Assembly: GCF_024679095.1 (NCBI RefSeq)
Contig: NC_066517.1
Span: forward strand, 19,772,893-19,836,892
Reading direction: 5' to 3'
Length of the DNA stretch: 64,000 nt
Origin: Eriocheir sinensis
Taxonomy: Eukaryota > Arthropoda > Malacostraca > Decapoda > Varunidae
In this document: piece by piece, positions 1-39,520 of the stretch
Layout of the letters: each line of letters begins with the position of its first letter
Numbering within the stretch: the first letter of the stretch is position 1
Program-made: the position numbers and the translations under genes
Notes under the pieces: model-generated
Databases searched by the model: none
What the model was told of the DNA's origin: nothing
Seen by the model: only the letters and a program-made list of their open reading frames with translations

Positions 1-182
1 GTTTTCTTTTCTCCTCCTCTTTCGCTGCCTGATACATGAGATGAATAGAAGGGTGACGCGTGTGTGTGTGGGGGTGGGGGGGGGGGCGTGTGCGTGCGAA
101 ATTACGAGCGTATTCATGTTAGAGAAAAAAAAAATGGTTTGTGTCATTTCTAAATTAACAAGAACATAATTATGGCAGATGG

Positions 183-358
<176 letters not shown>

Positions 359-453
359 TGAGGTAATGTCAATGTTGGAGGGAGAAGGAGGACATAATTA
401 ATCAAGCAAAACAGTGTCAGAGAAATGGAGACAGACGCGGATATACATACATG

Positions 454-700
<247 letters not shown>

Positions 701-1014
701 GAGGCAGCATATAAAAAAAAACTAGGTTACAGATAATATATAAGAAAGTGTGGGAGGCGAAAATTTGATGAGTCAGAGGTGGGATAAGAAAAGGGGAAAG
801 ATGAGGGGCTGAGAATTTAGTGACAGCTAGAAGGGAAGGGAGAGATAAGATAAATAAAATAAATAAAATAAATAAATAAAATAAAGAAAATAAAGAAAAG
901 AAGATAAAGAAAAATGACGGGGGAGAAAAAGGAGGGCAGGTGTGATGTGATGTACCCAACGGAGGCGAAAATAATGAAGGGGAAACTAATGAAGAAAAAA
1001 CAAGCAAAAATTAG

Positions 1015-1510
1015 GCCACTGGAACACAGGAAAAGGAAGTGAGGAAGAGGAAGAGATGGCGGTAAAAGGCAAGAGGAGCGAAGAGGAAGTAAAATAAGGC
1101 TGAGGAAAAACAGGAACGAGGAGGAATGGAAATAGGAAGTAGGTCACAGGAAACACGGGAAACAGGAAATACGTCACACACAGGAAATACGGGAAATAGG
1201 AGATAGGTCACACACAGAGGGAACATGGGAAATAGGAAATAGGTTACAAACACGGGAAACACGGGAAATAGGAAATAGGTCATACACACAGGGAACACGG
1301 GAAACAGGAAATAGGTCATACACACAGGGAACACGGGAAACAGGAAATAGGTCATACACACAGGGAACACGGGAAATAGGAAATAGGTCACGGAAACACA
1401 GAAAAAGGAAGCGAGGAGGAGGAAGGTGTGGCAGTAATAAGCAAGAGGAGCGAAGAGGAAGAAAAAGAGGATGAGGAAAAGCAGGTACGGGGAGGAGTGG
1501 AAATGGGAAA
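1015..1510. repeat. 36-bp minisatellite flanked by a larger direct duplication
   Basis: About six units of roughly 36 bp (core gggaacacgggaaacagg, aaataggtcat) run from about 1140 to 1392. The flanks 1020-1140 and 1393-1510 are diverged copies of each other (shared gcaagaggagcgaagaggaag), offset about 375 bp, so the minisatellite sits inside an older duplication. Confidence 0.85.
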
Positions 1511-2012
1511 GGGCGACAGAAAGAGTGTGGGGAGAAGGGAAAGATTAGGAGAGGAGGAGGGAGAAAAAGGGGGAAATATGAGAAATAGGAGGTAGAAAGA
1601 GGGAGTAAAAGGCGAAGGGAGAAAAAGGAGGTAAGGAAACGGTAGAAATAAAGTAGGTAGGGGGAGGAGGACAAATAAAATCAAAGGAAAGGAGAAAATA
1701 AGTAAATAGAGAAAGAGAAGAGAAAAATTAATGAGGAAAAATAGCAAGGAAAAAGTGGAAAAATTAACTGGATGAGAAGAAAATGGGAAAGGTAAAAAAA
1801 AAACAGAAAGAGGAAGGAATAGAGAGGGAAAGAAAGGTAAAAGAAAAAAAAAGGAAAGTGGTGGAAGAGGGAGTCAGGGGGGGGGGGGGGGGGAAGACCT
1901 TGACACCTGCTTTAATAACCTGTATGGATCATTAACTCTTATTTACACGGGTAGTTAAGAGACACGTGAACGGCACACAATTACTGAGCCTCGTTATGTG
2001 TGTGTGCGTGTG

Positions 2013-2072
<60 letters not shown>

Positions 2073-2470
2073 CCCGATCCACTTAAAGTTCACAAGATGA
2101 TTAAAGAGAAAAATTATCCCATCACTTAAAACTTATAACAAACTTTCCTCTAAAAAAAATGTAAATATGAAAATGAAAAAATAAATAGTCTGAATAATTA
2201 AACTACAACATGGCGAAGCGGGAAAAAAGAAAACTGAAAATCAAACTAAAAAGGGAAAGAAATACAAAGAACAAATAATCAAAACGAGAAGTAAGAAAAA
2301 AAAAGAAAATAAAGAAACCCAAAAAATAAAAGGAGGAAGAGAAAGCAGCACACACACACACAAAAAAAAAAAAACGAAACCTGAATACAAGGCGACAATG
2401 GAAACGCATAAAGGAATAACAAGGAGGAGGAGGAGGAGGAGGAGGAGGAGGAGGAGAAAGAAGAAGAAGA
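1511..2470. repeat. Purine-rich tract, poly-G, GT and GGA microsatellites
   Basis: Purine-rich degenerate sequence to 1875, poly-G near 1878-1893, GT repeats 1997-2070, A-rich sequence, then a GGA trinucleotide run 2424-2455. No coding signal. Confidence 0.85.
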
Positions 2471-2539
2471 AGAAGAAGGAACATTTTTCAATATACAGTC
2501 GCAGAAACATGACCTAAATCAGGACTCCGAGGACCTTAA

Positions 2540-2794
2540 CCCTCCTCCTCTTCGTCCTCCTCCTCCTCCTCCTCCTCCTCCTCCTCCTCCTCCTCCTCTT
2601 CCTCCTCCTTCTTTTCTTCATCCTCCTCCTCCTCCTTCTCTTCTTCATTCTTCTCCGCCTCCCTGTCAATATCCGTCTCGCTGGTTCGCGGATGATTTTA
2701 TTTTCGCAAGATCTGATTAATGTAAAGATTAAAATTCGTAATCTCACTTAAAAGGGATTAACTTAGGCTCTGATGTGCGTGCGTGAGTGTACGT

Positions 2795-2848
<54 letters not shown>

Positions 2849-2971
2849 AGAATTTAATCATGATATTTTTTTTTCTGGGTCTGCTACACTTTCTCTCTTT
2901 TCTTTTTAACATTTACTTATAAAAGAAGTTTTTTTTTATAACAGAACCCACCAACCACTCCTCTAAGTAAC

Positions 2972-3005
<34 letters not shown>

Positions 3006-3137
3006 TGTATGAATGAATGAATGTATGCTTGAATATGTATGTATCATGTATGTATTATAACCATCTATACATCAAGTGTGAATAAGTTATGGAAAAGCAT
3101 GCGTGTATGTATGTATGAATATATGTATATATGTATG

Positions 3138-3171
<34 letters not shown>

Positions 3172-3300
3172 TGTATGTATGTACGTATCATTATGCATTC
3201 TGACTCTTTGTACATCAAGAAACATGAAAAAAACTGATGCAAATATGTGTATGTATGTATGTAAGTATTTATGTATGTGCGTGTGTGCGTGAGTACCGTC
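2540..3300. repeat. CCT, GT and GTAT microsatellites
   Basis: CCT trinucleotides 2543-2640 with interruptions, GT 2800-2846, then GTAT tetranucleotide runs at 2974-3000, 3100-3182 and 3248-3280. Confidence 0.9.
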
Positions 3301-3473
3301 CAGTAAGTATACCTGTTGAATTTCGCCAGGCAAGTAATGCTTCGCACCGGCAGGTTAATTGGGCGGCGGTGCACGGGTGGGGCAGGTGAGGTGAACTTGC
3401 CCAGGTGAACGCGTGGAGGAAAATACACCTGGATTATATTTTAGGGTGGAATTAACTTGCAAACCACGGTGCT

Positions 3474-3477
<4 letters not shown>

Positions 3478-3516
<39 letters not shown>

Positions 3517-5035
3517 CTTCTATTCACTTATTCTTTTTCTTCTTCCTCTTTATCTCTAATTCTCTTTAATTTTCTCTTTCCTTTTCATTTGCATTTCCTT
3601 TCTTCTTCTACTTTGACTTTCTCGTTCTTTCTCTCCTTCCTCTTTATCTTTAATTCTCTTTCATTCTCTCTTTCCTTTTCATTTTCATCCCCTTTCTTTT
3701 AACCTGACCTTTCTATGCCCTTCCTTCCTTCCCTCTCTTTCCTCCCTCCTTCCCTCTCTCCCTTTCTCCACCTCCTCTCCCTCCCTCCACTCTTTCCTGC
3801 CCCCTTCCTCCCTCCCTTTCTCCAGCTCCTCTCCCTCCTTCTTTCTTCTTCTCTTCCTCCCTCACTCTCTCTACCTCCTCTTTCTCCTTCTTTCTTCTTC
3901 CCTTCGTCCCTCAGTTTCTCCACCTCCTTTCCCTCCTTCCTTCTCCTTCTTCCCTTCCTCCCTCCCTTTCTCCAGCTCCTCTTCCTACTTCCTTCTCCTC
4001 CTTCCCTTCCTCCTTCCTTCCCTCCCTCACGCACGAATTCGCCTTCCTTCAATATCTTGTTATCAAATCATATAATCCAAGTGTTCGTGTGAGTGTTAGA
4101 ACGAAAGAGGGAGAGAGGGAAGGAGAGAGAGGGAGGGAAGGAGGGAAGCAGTAAGTGCTGGAATCGAGGAAAGAAAATGTAGAAGAAAAAGAGCAAGTAT
4201 AAGAACGAAAAGAACACGAAGGGACAAGAGAAAAAAATATTAGGTAAAGAAACAGAGGAAGGGGAGACAGAGGAAACGAAGGAAGGAAGGAACAGAAGGA
4301 AGAAAAGGAGAAGAAGAAAAAAAGGAAAAAAGTGAAGAAAGTGAAAAAAAGAAGAAGTGTGGAAACGAAAACAAGGCGAAGGACGAGAGAGAAAAAAAAT
4401 ATTAGGTAAAGAAACACAGGAAGGGGAGACAGAGGAAACGAAGGAAGGAAGGAACAGAATGAAGAAAAGGAGACACGGAAGATATGAAAGGGAGAAGAGA
4501 GGGGAGAGTAAAACAGTGAATAAGCGTTAAAAAGGGGGAAGGGAAGAAGGGAGGGAGCGAACTAAAAAAGGAAAGTGAGAGGGAGACAGGGAGGGAGATA
4601 AGGGAAAACAGGGGGAGGAAAAAGAGATATAAATAGAGGGAAAAAAAATTATAGCGTCAGTCTATATACGGAACAGAACAGAGACAGACAGACAGACACA
4701 AACAGATACAGACTCAGACAAACAGAAAGACAGACAAACAGAAAAAAGACAGGCAAAGAAAAAAATAAACAAACAAAGAGAAATAGACAAACGCAAATAG
4801 GAAAATAAAAAGACAAACAGACAGGCAGATAAAAACAGACAGGCAGACACAGAGAAAGAAAATATAGACAAATAAAGAGAAATAAAGACAAACGCAAATA
4901 GAAAAATAAAAACAGACAAACAGACAGACAGATAAAACGACAGGCACACACAGAGAAAGAAAAATATACAGACAAAGAGAAATACAAGCGAACAGAAAGA
5001 GGGAAAACATTGAAGAAAAAAAGAAAGGAAAATGG
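3478..5035. repeat. Pyrimidine then purine tracts with internal duplications
   Basis: CT repeat 3478-3513, then C/T-rich degenerate sequence to about 4050. From 4090 the + strand switches to purines, with a 164-bp-offset duplication (tattaggtaaagaaaca at about 4237 and 4400). Between 4680 and 4990 are irregular ACAGACA units. No gene seen. Confidence 0.8.
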
Positions 5036-5298
5036 CACACTATCAGAACAGACGAAGGTGACCCGGAGTAAAAACCTTGAGTGTGTCGGTCCCAGAAATA
5101 GCGGTGTAACGTTTTCCTTTTTTTTTTTTTTTTTTCTCTCAAGGGGGAAGTTAAAAATAAAGTAGTGCCCCTTACCACCAGAATCACGAGGCAGGTGAAA
5201 GAAAACGGTAAGTGCTTATTTGCTTTGTGTCCGCCCGCCAATCAGAGGCAAGAACACTGCTTGGCCAAGAATAGTTTTGACCAATCATGATTAGGCAT

Positions 5299-5964
<666 letters not shown>

Positions 5965-6354
5965 GTAAAAATAAATATGTGGGTGGTGTATGTTTATGAT
6001 TCTGACATGTGTAGGCGACACCAATAAATAACACATAAACGATGGGAATTGAGAGTGATAACATATGTGAGACAGACAGTGAGAGTAAAAAAATATCGAT
6101 ATTGACATGTTAAAGTGACTGACGTATTGAAGTGACTGACGTGTTGAAATGTCACGTGTTACAACCCACACGTCAAAACAAACTGAATCACATCTGGTTA
6201 AATTAAAGACACCCCTAACAAATTGTCTTTAATACGTGCCTCAGAATTAGACAAATGAAAAAAAAAATAATCAGATATGATGATACGTTGATTTGTTGAT
6301 GGGAATACGATTGATTGTTTTAACAGGGGATTGGAAAGTTATATATGGAGCAGC

Positions 6355-6428
6355 GCCTACCGGGGTCTCTTTGTTTCTTTTTTTGTTTTGTTGCCCTTCA
6401 GCTGTCTCCCTTGCTGTAAAAAAATATG
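6355..6428 (+). mobile_element. LINE 3' tail remnant
   Basis: The words tgcccttcagctgtctccct and ttgctgtaaaaaaa match the 3' end of the non-LTR element at 55633-57183 (gagctgtctcctttgctgtaaa). Only the terminal 70 bp or so is recognisable. Confidence 0.6.
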
Positions 6429-7511
6429 AGAGGAGTGGAGGATCGTGATGAGAAATAGGAGAGTGCGATGAACGTAGGGAGAAGAACATTAGAGGAGGAG
6501 GAGGAGGAGGGGGAGGGAAATTACAGAAACACTAAGTAAGGAAACCGGTTACTCTGATGGATGAAAAAAAATAAAAAGGAACAGTAGATTAATAAGACAA
6601 AAAGTGAAAAGAAAATTAAAAAGAGAGATAGTGACACTGTTAAAAGCCGACTCAACGCCCTCAGTCTCCTCATGACCTTGTGTACCCTTGTGAGCAGTAA
6701 TGTGTGGGTGTGTGCGTCACGATGTTATACGGTGGAGGGAGACGGACAAAGGACGAGGGGTGAACGGTTACTTTTGAACTTGTTGATGATTCAGACTTTT
6801 ACTCGGGGGGGAAGAGGAAGTGGGATATTTACGATGTTAAACGTGAATACAGTGTTAGCATCGGTACACTTAATGGAGAATGGGAAGTGCCTTACATACG
6901 AAGTTAGCGTGGATAACAGTGTTGGTAGTGGAGTTAGTGGTTGTTGGTGCGCATAATGGGAGGAAGGGAGAGTCTTATATATGAGGTTACCGTGAATATA
7001 GTGACAGCAGTGGTGTTGGTGGTAGTGGTGATATTGGTTGACTATGAAAAAATGACACGAGGGAAAGACATGGAGAAAAAAGTAAAAGAATATGAGAAAA
7101 AGAGAAGGTCGGGCAACATGAGCTAAAAATGAGTCCAGAGAGCAATAAAGATAACGTAAGGGGAAGAAATGAGACAAAGTAACAACGAATGATAATAAGA
7201 GAAGGTAAGGAAGGGGCAACAGGTGAAGTTATGTGAATGTCGTGTTTGTAGTGGTGCTGGTTGTCATATCAGTCCATATAATGTGTAATGGATGAAGTTA
7301 AGTTTAAAATAGTGTTGGTAGTAGTGTTTATGATGGCATTCCTACACTAAAGAGCAAAGTTAACTTAGATCTAGTGTCAATAGTGGTGCTAATGATGCTA
7401 CGGCTATATTAATTGGACGGAGGAACTTGCTAATTTGTCAAAGTAAGGAAAGCAGTGTTATTAATGGTGTATAATGGTGTTGATGATAACGTGTTTGTTT
7501 GTGTGTTCCAG

Positions 7512-33336
<25,825 letters not shown>

Positions 33337-34290
33337 TTGCAGAGGCGCGGCGGAGACACCGACAACAACAGCAACAACAACCCGGGGATGCTGGACGTGC
33401 GGGGGGCGGCGAGGCGGGCGTGGAGGGTCATGGTCTTGTGGTCCCGGTGGCTGGGGCTCCTCTTGGCGGGGCCCTACTGCCGCGTGCCGGGGTGCGGAGT
33501 GCTGACAGCCGACCATGGGACGCCCGGGGCCCAGCTCTGACCGCTCCGTCTTCAAGCATCCTTAGCATCCACTAGTGAGGACCCTGAAAAAGTCCACTGA
33601 GGGAGTCCAGCCCGCCGTCACCCCGCCAGCCCGGTGAAGGTGAAGATTTCAGGAGTCCCCTTCCCTTAGTGGACCTCTGAGGCAGAATTTTGGACACAGA
33701 AAGACGTGGCTGACGATGATGCTTCCATGAGACACTCCTGAGGTTTGGTGGCGCAGAGTTGCGTTCACATCTCTTGGTGGACTTCTGAGGTAGAATTTTG
33801 GAGATTTTTGAACCCCAAAAGAAGTGGCTGACGTTGACGTTTCCGAAAGACATCCCTGAGTCTGTAGACGTGGCAGAGACGCCTCAGAGGCAGACAAGAA
33901 CGAGACAGAGGTTCTAATCGCACTACCGTAAGACATCCCTGAGACTTTACCTGTGGCATAAAGGCCTCAAGAGGAATCAAGTACGAGTAACAGAGGTTCT
34001 CATCACACCTGACGATGATGATGCACTGAGGTTCGTTCAAGCGATCAGATACGGAACTTCACTCGGTAAGGGAGAAACAACCTATGAAAAGCCCGCCACA
34101 AGCACGAAAGACAAAGGTTCCAATCGCGCCTCCTTATGGCACACTGACGTTCTCTTGAGCGATCGAACTTTACTTCACCTTACTCGATTAGGGAGACACA
34201 GCCCCATGACACAGCCTGCCACAGGAGAAAAAAAAAACAGGTTCTGACTCCACTGAGGTTCTCGTAAGCGATCAAACTCTATATCTTATT
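33337..34290 (+). other. 3' UTR and flank of DPP10-like gene with degenerate tandem units
   Basis: GC-rich sequence with a CAACAA run follows the stop. From 33650 to 34280 diverged units of about 120-130 bp recur (ggacttctgaggtagaattttgg, gacatccctgag, aacgagacagaggttctaatcgc). No AATAAA is near; the first I find are at 35717 and 35734, too far to assign with confidence, so the transcript end is unknown. Confidence 0.55.
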
Positions 34291-34431
34291 CGGTTAGGAA
34301 AAGGAACCCCGAAATAGACAACTAGGTCTCTCATTCTGAAGTAGATTATGTGTATTTTGGAGTCTTAGAAGTGGGTGGTCATGAACACAGTCAGTCCGGC
34401 AGTCAAATAGGGTCAGGGGGTTAGAAAATAA

Positions 34432-34504
<73 letters not shown>

Positions 34505-35427
34505 CCTGACCTAAACCAGCACCTGTATTAATTAATTTGTAAAGGTGTGCGTTTGTAGGTGACCCTCTCTGTCTAGACACATCCTTTAGTTCACGCCACG
34601 AAATGAGAGATGGAAATTATGGGAATAACAACAAGATAAAAGATAAAAAATGACGAGCAGGAAACGGAAGATGAGACTTGGCATAAATAACGATAGGGGA
34701 AGGAATAACAAAGAAAACAATAATAACGGAAACATGAAAGTAAAATAAGTGATAAATTTGAATGATCAAGAGAGTAAAAGATAAAGGCTGAGAATAAGCG
34801 GTGAATTAGAAAGGAAAATATGATGAAAGATAGGATACAAGAACAAAAACAATGATAAGGAAAGAAATGTAGAGATTAAGGAAGGAAATGGATAATGGAA
34901 GGTAGAGGATAATAATAATAATAAAAAACGACAAAAAATGAAGATAGAGAACAAGAAAGGTTAAAGATAATAGAAGATGAACGATTTAAATATAAGACAA
35001 TAAGTAAAGCAAGACCAAGAAAAGCATATAGCGGTAAAACAAGAAAAGTGAACCCGGGAAAAAGAAAAATCCAAAAATAGCACAAAAATTAACAGAATGG
35101 AGACAAAAAAAAGAGCATGATAAAAAGAAAGGAATCAGGGAGAGAAAAAAAAGATTAAAAAAGACTAAAAGAGAGAAGAAAAAAAGAAAGTGAGCCAAGT
35201 AAATCAAAACAATAAGAAAAAAAACACACAAGTAAACAATTAATTAAAAAAAAGCCATATTTTGTACCTCACAGAAGCGCCATGTAGGAGTCGGCCACTC
35301 ACTCATTAACCTGAAAAGTAGAGAGAAAAAAAATATTATTATAGACATAACAAATATCTATTTCTACGACAGTATTGTTCCTATTCTACTCCTGATCTAT
35401 TTTTTCCGCTTGGCTTAGAATGAGATG

Positions 35428-35505
<78 letters not shown>

Positions 35506-36047
35506 TGTGGTACTAGGTCTCCACTCTGTCTTCTCCCACTGACAAGCTTCATGTAACTACGGAAAGTAAAAAAAAAAACAATTTGTCATATTTTTAACGT
35601 GAAAAATGGCGCATAATTACTGCCCATAATTTTCCGTTGATAGTACTGTTGATAAAAGTTAACAGCTCTAAAAAAAGTAAAGCGCTGAGCTACGTATATA
35701 TTTTCATGATTTAGTCAATAAACAAAATGACCAAATAAACAACGGACAAACACCGAAGATTAAACTGCAGTACGGAGGTCAACAAAATTACTTAGTCCGT
35801 TAATTAAGCTGCTACCTGTGTCGTCCAGGAGCAGACACACCTTAGAGGCCAGGCGAGCAGGTGCCCCTCAGTAATTAGTGTGTTGGTTACCCATTAGTTG
35901 CTTTCTCTCTGTGCTTAGTTTCCGAGCCAGTATTCATTAATTAGCTACACTGTTTAGACGGTAATTAAATCAACGCGAATGATACCTGTTATTTATCTTG
36001 TTCTGAGGAAAAGGTAAATGAAAAAAAAAACATAGCAAAATAATAAT

Positions 36048-36097
<50 letters not shown>

Positions 36098-37927
36098 TGC
36101 ACTGAGGAAGTTATTTCTACTAATAAGAGGGTTTTTTGAGACTTTTCATGTCTATCTCTATGAGTGTCTATCTGTCTGCCTGTTAGTCTGTCTGCCTATC
36201 TATCTGTCGGTCGGTCGGTGAGTCGGTCTGCCTCGTCTCCTCGTTTAGCAAGGCTGTCTGTCTTAGTTTCACTGGAGGGAGTTATCATTTCCTTTCCTTT
36301 GTGTTGTTAATGTTGTTGTTGTTGCTGTTGTTGTTGTTGTTGACTAGATCTTCCATGGACCGTGTTGCCGCCACCCTCCCCTCTTTACCCCTCCCCCCCT
36401 TAACACCTCCCTCTTACCCCACTACCCTCCTACCCCCCACCAGCGCGGCGCACGCTAGAATATCATATTGATATACCTGTACACATGTAAGTACTTAGAG
36501 GTGAGTGAAGGCTTTAATATCATTATGCATATACGTACATAAGATACATAATACATATACTTATCCTTCGATGCAGATGTATTATAGTTTCTCTCTGTGT
36601 CCTGTTGTGTTCCTGTTTTGAGTGTGTTGCGCCACGTCACACCGCAGGGCGAGATTTGTAACTGTCTGTCTGTCTGCCTGTTTGTCTGTCTGTTTGTTGC
36701 TGCCTTCTTCTGCGAGGAAAACACTACACAACACATGATAGTCGCTTGGTAAAATGAAAAAATAAGGATGCAATTGAGAAAAGAATATTATAATACTTGC
36801 AAATTATTGAGCTATATAATAAGTATGTGTCTGCCTGCCTGTCTGTTGCTGTTTCCGCGTAAGGAAAACAAGACACAACACAAAAAAAAAAAGTAGTGAG
36901 AAGAAAATATATGTGCAACACAAAACCAAAAAAAAAAGAATAAAGGTATGATACAGAGAAAGCAAATTAAACATCAGAGGGGAAAAAAAAACATACTTCA
37001 AAGGGCTGAGAAAATTAAGGGAAAGAAGGAACAGAGAAAGGTAATAACGCAGAACAAAAATATGATATAGAGAAAAAGGAAACATCAGGGAAAAAAGATA
37101 AGCGCCACAAGGCTACATAAGGCAAAGCGGAGAAAGAAAGCAAAGAATAGAGGAAGGAAATCCAATGATAGTGATGCCACCGAGGTTATAGCTGAGAGTA
37201 TTAGTGGAAATTTAAAAAAAAAGGAAGTAGACAAGACAACCTGATACAAAAGTGAAATACATAATAATTTATCATATAATTAGTTATAAAAAGTAATACA
37301 AAAAATAAAGAAGCAGACAAGACAACCTTATTCAAAAGTGATAAAGTAATATAAAAGCCATTGAGAAAACTGATCCAAAAGTGATCAGGTCATAGGAAAA
37401 ATTTGGAACAACTTCTAAAATCAGTCAAAGAAATAGGAAATTATGCAAAGGTCTTTTAAAATGCAAACGCCATTCCGACAAGTAAGAAAAACAAGCAACA
37501 CAAGGCAGAGAGATGGAGACAAAAACACCCAGCTACGGACGAACTAAGGAAACGCCAAGAACTCGAAACACAAGGGAGCAAGCCAGTGTTGAGGGGTGTG
37601 TTGGAGCCTAATGCGGCGTCTCTCTAGTGTTGCGTTCGAAGCTTCGGTGAGTGAGTCGAGACAGATTCGCCCTCGGACATCCCTCACTCGTCTATAGTAT
37701 TGCTGTGCGTTGCGTATTCATGTATGTTAACTATTATTATCATTATTGTTATTATTATCATCTATTATTATAAATATTATTATTATAATTATTATAATTA
37801 TTATTATCATTATTATTATTATTATAATTATTATTACTGTTATCATTAGTCACAATATCTTCGTGTCTCCCTCTTGCACTTTAGCGTCACGCGATGGTGA
37901 TGGTGATGATGATGGTTAACGGTCATA

Positions 37928-38005
<78 letters not shown>
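34432..38005. repeat. Intergenic A/T-rich DNA with microsatellites
   Basis: AC 34432-34502, GT 35430-35506, AAT 36045-36094, GTT near 36310-36340, CTGT runs near 36665-36700, ATT runs 37730-37835 and GT 37929-38005. Between them is A-rich sequence with no coding signal. A small diverged duplication (tctgtttgttgctg..gaggaaaaca at 36690 and 36840) was also seen. Confidence 0.8.
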
Positions 38006-38009
<4 letters not shown>

Positions 38010-38166
38010 TCAAGGCTGGACTGCACTCTGCTAGTGTAAGTAGCTTTTGTAAATATATTTTTAATAAAGAAACCATAACAAAAGTCAAGATCAACATAAT
38101 ATTTCTTTCATTTCATCCCTGGTGGAGTTCCTCAATCCAGTTTTTAATGTATGGAAAGTAAACAAG
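38006..38166 (-). other. 3' flank of the pseudogene copy, shared with the later units
   Basis: The words aagatcaaggctggactgca, gtagcttttgtaaatatatt and atatttctttcatttcatcc match the flanks at 42690-42810, 48466-48950, 53390-53870 and 60323-60810. This marks the start of the duplicated unit. It has no SINE at the position where three later units carry one. Confidence 0.8.
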
Positions 38167-38747
38167 CAGAGGTGGGTGCGGTACTGAAAAATCAGAAGGG
38201 CGGTTGCGGTAGTGCGGTCCCATATTTTTCTTTCCCAGTGCGATACGCGGTGTGCGGTACTGCGGTAGCGGTAGTCAAAATAAAAATACTTGAGTGCCTA
38301 TCCTGGCTATCCAAACAAAAGAAACATGCTTAAAATAGTGCAATGAAAAATCGGCCGGCACCACGGACGGGTCCGGGGTTGAATTGGCCGGCACCGCGCT
38401 GGTTAAAGAAGACTCGCAGTGTAGTAGTTTAGTCTGTCTATTTAGTATTTAATTTTTAACAATAACTGAAAAGTCAGAATGATTGAATCACTGATTCTGA
38501 TGACTGATACCGATTGACTGATTGATTCCGATTTACTGTAAAAAAAAACAGTTCTGCGAGCATGACGCGCTGCAAATGTCGTCTTCGATAGTTTTCAAAG
38601 TACCGCAAAAAAGTACCACAGGATTTTTTTAGTGCAGTCGGCGGTAGTGCGGTATTTTCAGAAATTTTGCGGTAGTGCGGTAGTGCGGTACTTTTTTGTG
38701 ATGCGGTACTACCGCACAACCGCACTAAGTACCGCACTTGCCCACCA
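38167..38747. mobile_element. hAT-like non-autonomous element
   Basis: About 580 bp with imperfect terminal inverted repeats: left cagaggtgggtgcggtactg, right agtaccgcacttgcccacc. It is rich in gcggtagtgcggta words. The CAGAGGTGGG end is typical of hAT transposons as a family. No transposase is encoded. It interrupts the 3' flank of the pseudogene copy: the sequence on both sides (gtaaacaag, agccgttgc) is contiguous in the other units. A clear 8-bp target duplication was not found. Confidence 0.65.
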
Positions 38748-38816
38748 ACCAACCAGCCGTTGCAAACTACTTCTTTCTTACTGTAGGAAGGGAAATAAAT
38801 CGTTAAAGAGCGGCTC

Positions 38817-38822
38817 TTTATT
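38817..38822 (-). promoter_or_regulatory. Poly(A) signal of pseudogene copy 0
   Basis: AATAAA on the minus strand (plus tttatt), same place as in the intact copies, about 50 bp after the stop. Confidence 0.7.
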
Positions 38823-38869
38823 TTGGAGTATTCGTGAACGTTCGTAAGACAGTCGAAAGGGCTGTAGCA

Positions 38870-39118
38870 TTACCGTCCGTACCAACAGCCATAGCTGGGG
38901 CGGTAGGAGTAGGTGTTGTGTCCGTATCCGCATCCGGGCTCAGCCTCAGCCTCGGGCTCGGTGCTCCTCTATTGGTAGTGATGGCCCTTGTCATAGCTGG
39001 GGCGGTAGGAGTAGGTGTTGCATCCTCCGTATCCGAATCCGGGCTCAGCCTCAGCCTCGGGCTAGGCGCTACTCTTGTAGCGGTACCCGCCATGGCCGCC
39101 ATAGCTGCTGGAGGTTAT
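38870..39118 (-). pseudogene. Pseudogene copy of the repeat-peptide precursor (copy 0)
   Basis: Minus-strand translation gives two and a half repeat units recognisable by YRPSY, EAEAEPG and the end YGR-stop, but with two in-frame stops: TAG in place of the Glu after SA, and a stop replacing the Gly-Lys position (HHYQ-stop-RS). One dibasic site is changed to Lys-Ser. The 5' part (signal peptide, intron, exon 1) is missing; a LINE fragment lies there, and the old promoter is found about 1 kb away at 40160-40215. It keeps the AATAAA signal of its siblings. Confidence 0.85.
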
Positions 39119-39520
39119 ACAAAGGGCGAATAGGAGAATGTTGTACATAGAATACATATATAACTTGACATTGGACACTCTAACGAGTGCAAACCGCCCG
39201 CTGCCAACACCCTCTGGTCGGAGTGCTCAAAATGTGAAAATATGCATTTTTTACCTCGGTGACCTTGACCTTTGACCTTTGACCTTGAAAATCGAACTCG
39301 TCCGGTGGGGGCCCGGTAGTCCACCTATGAATTTTCAACATCCTAGCTGTAATGGTTCAAAAGTTATCACTTTACAGACAAAAAAAATTTATACAGCTGA
39401 AAACAATACCTTCCGCAAAATTCTTTTGCCGGCGGTAAAAACATACCAAAGCATACATAAAAGGTTGTACACAGTGGTAGGTATAGAATGGAGATCTTAA
39501 GGATCTGATGGGAGGAGAGA
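39119..39520. other. Repetitive spacer with TGACCT direct repeats
   Basis: Contains four TGACCT hexamers at 39260-39285 (AGGTCA half-sites on the minus strand, spacings 0, 1, 1). The surrounding ggtgaccttgacctttgacc and gtccggtgggggcccggtag look like the tail of a retroelement, but the family was not identified. Confidence 0.5.
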
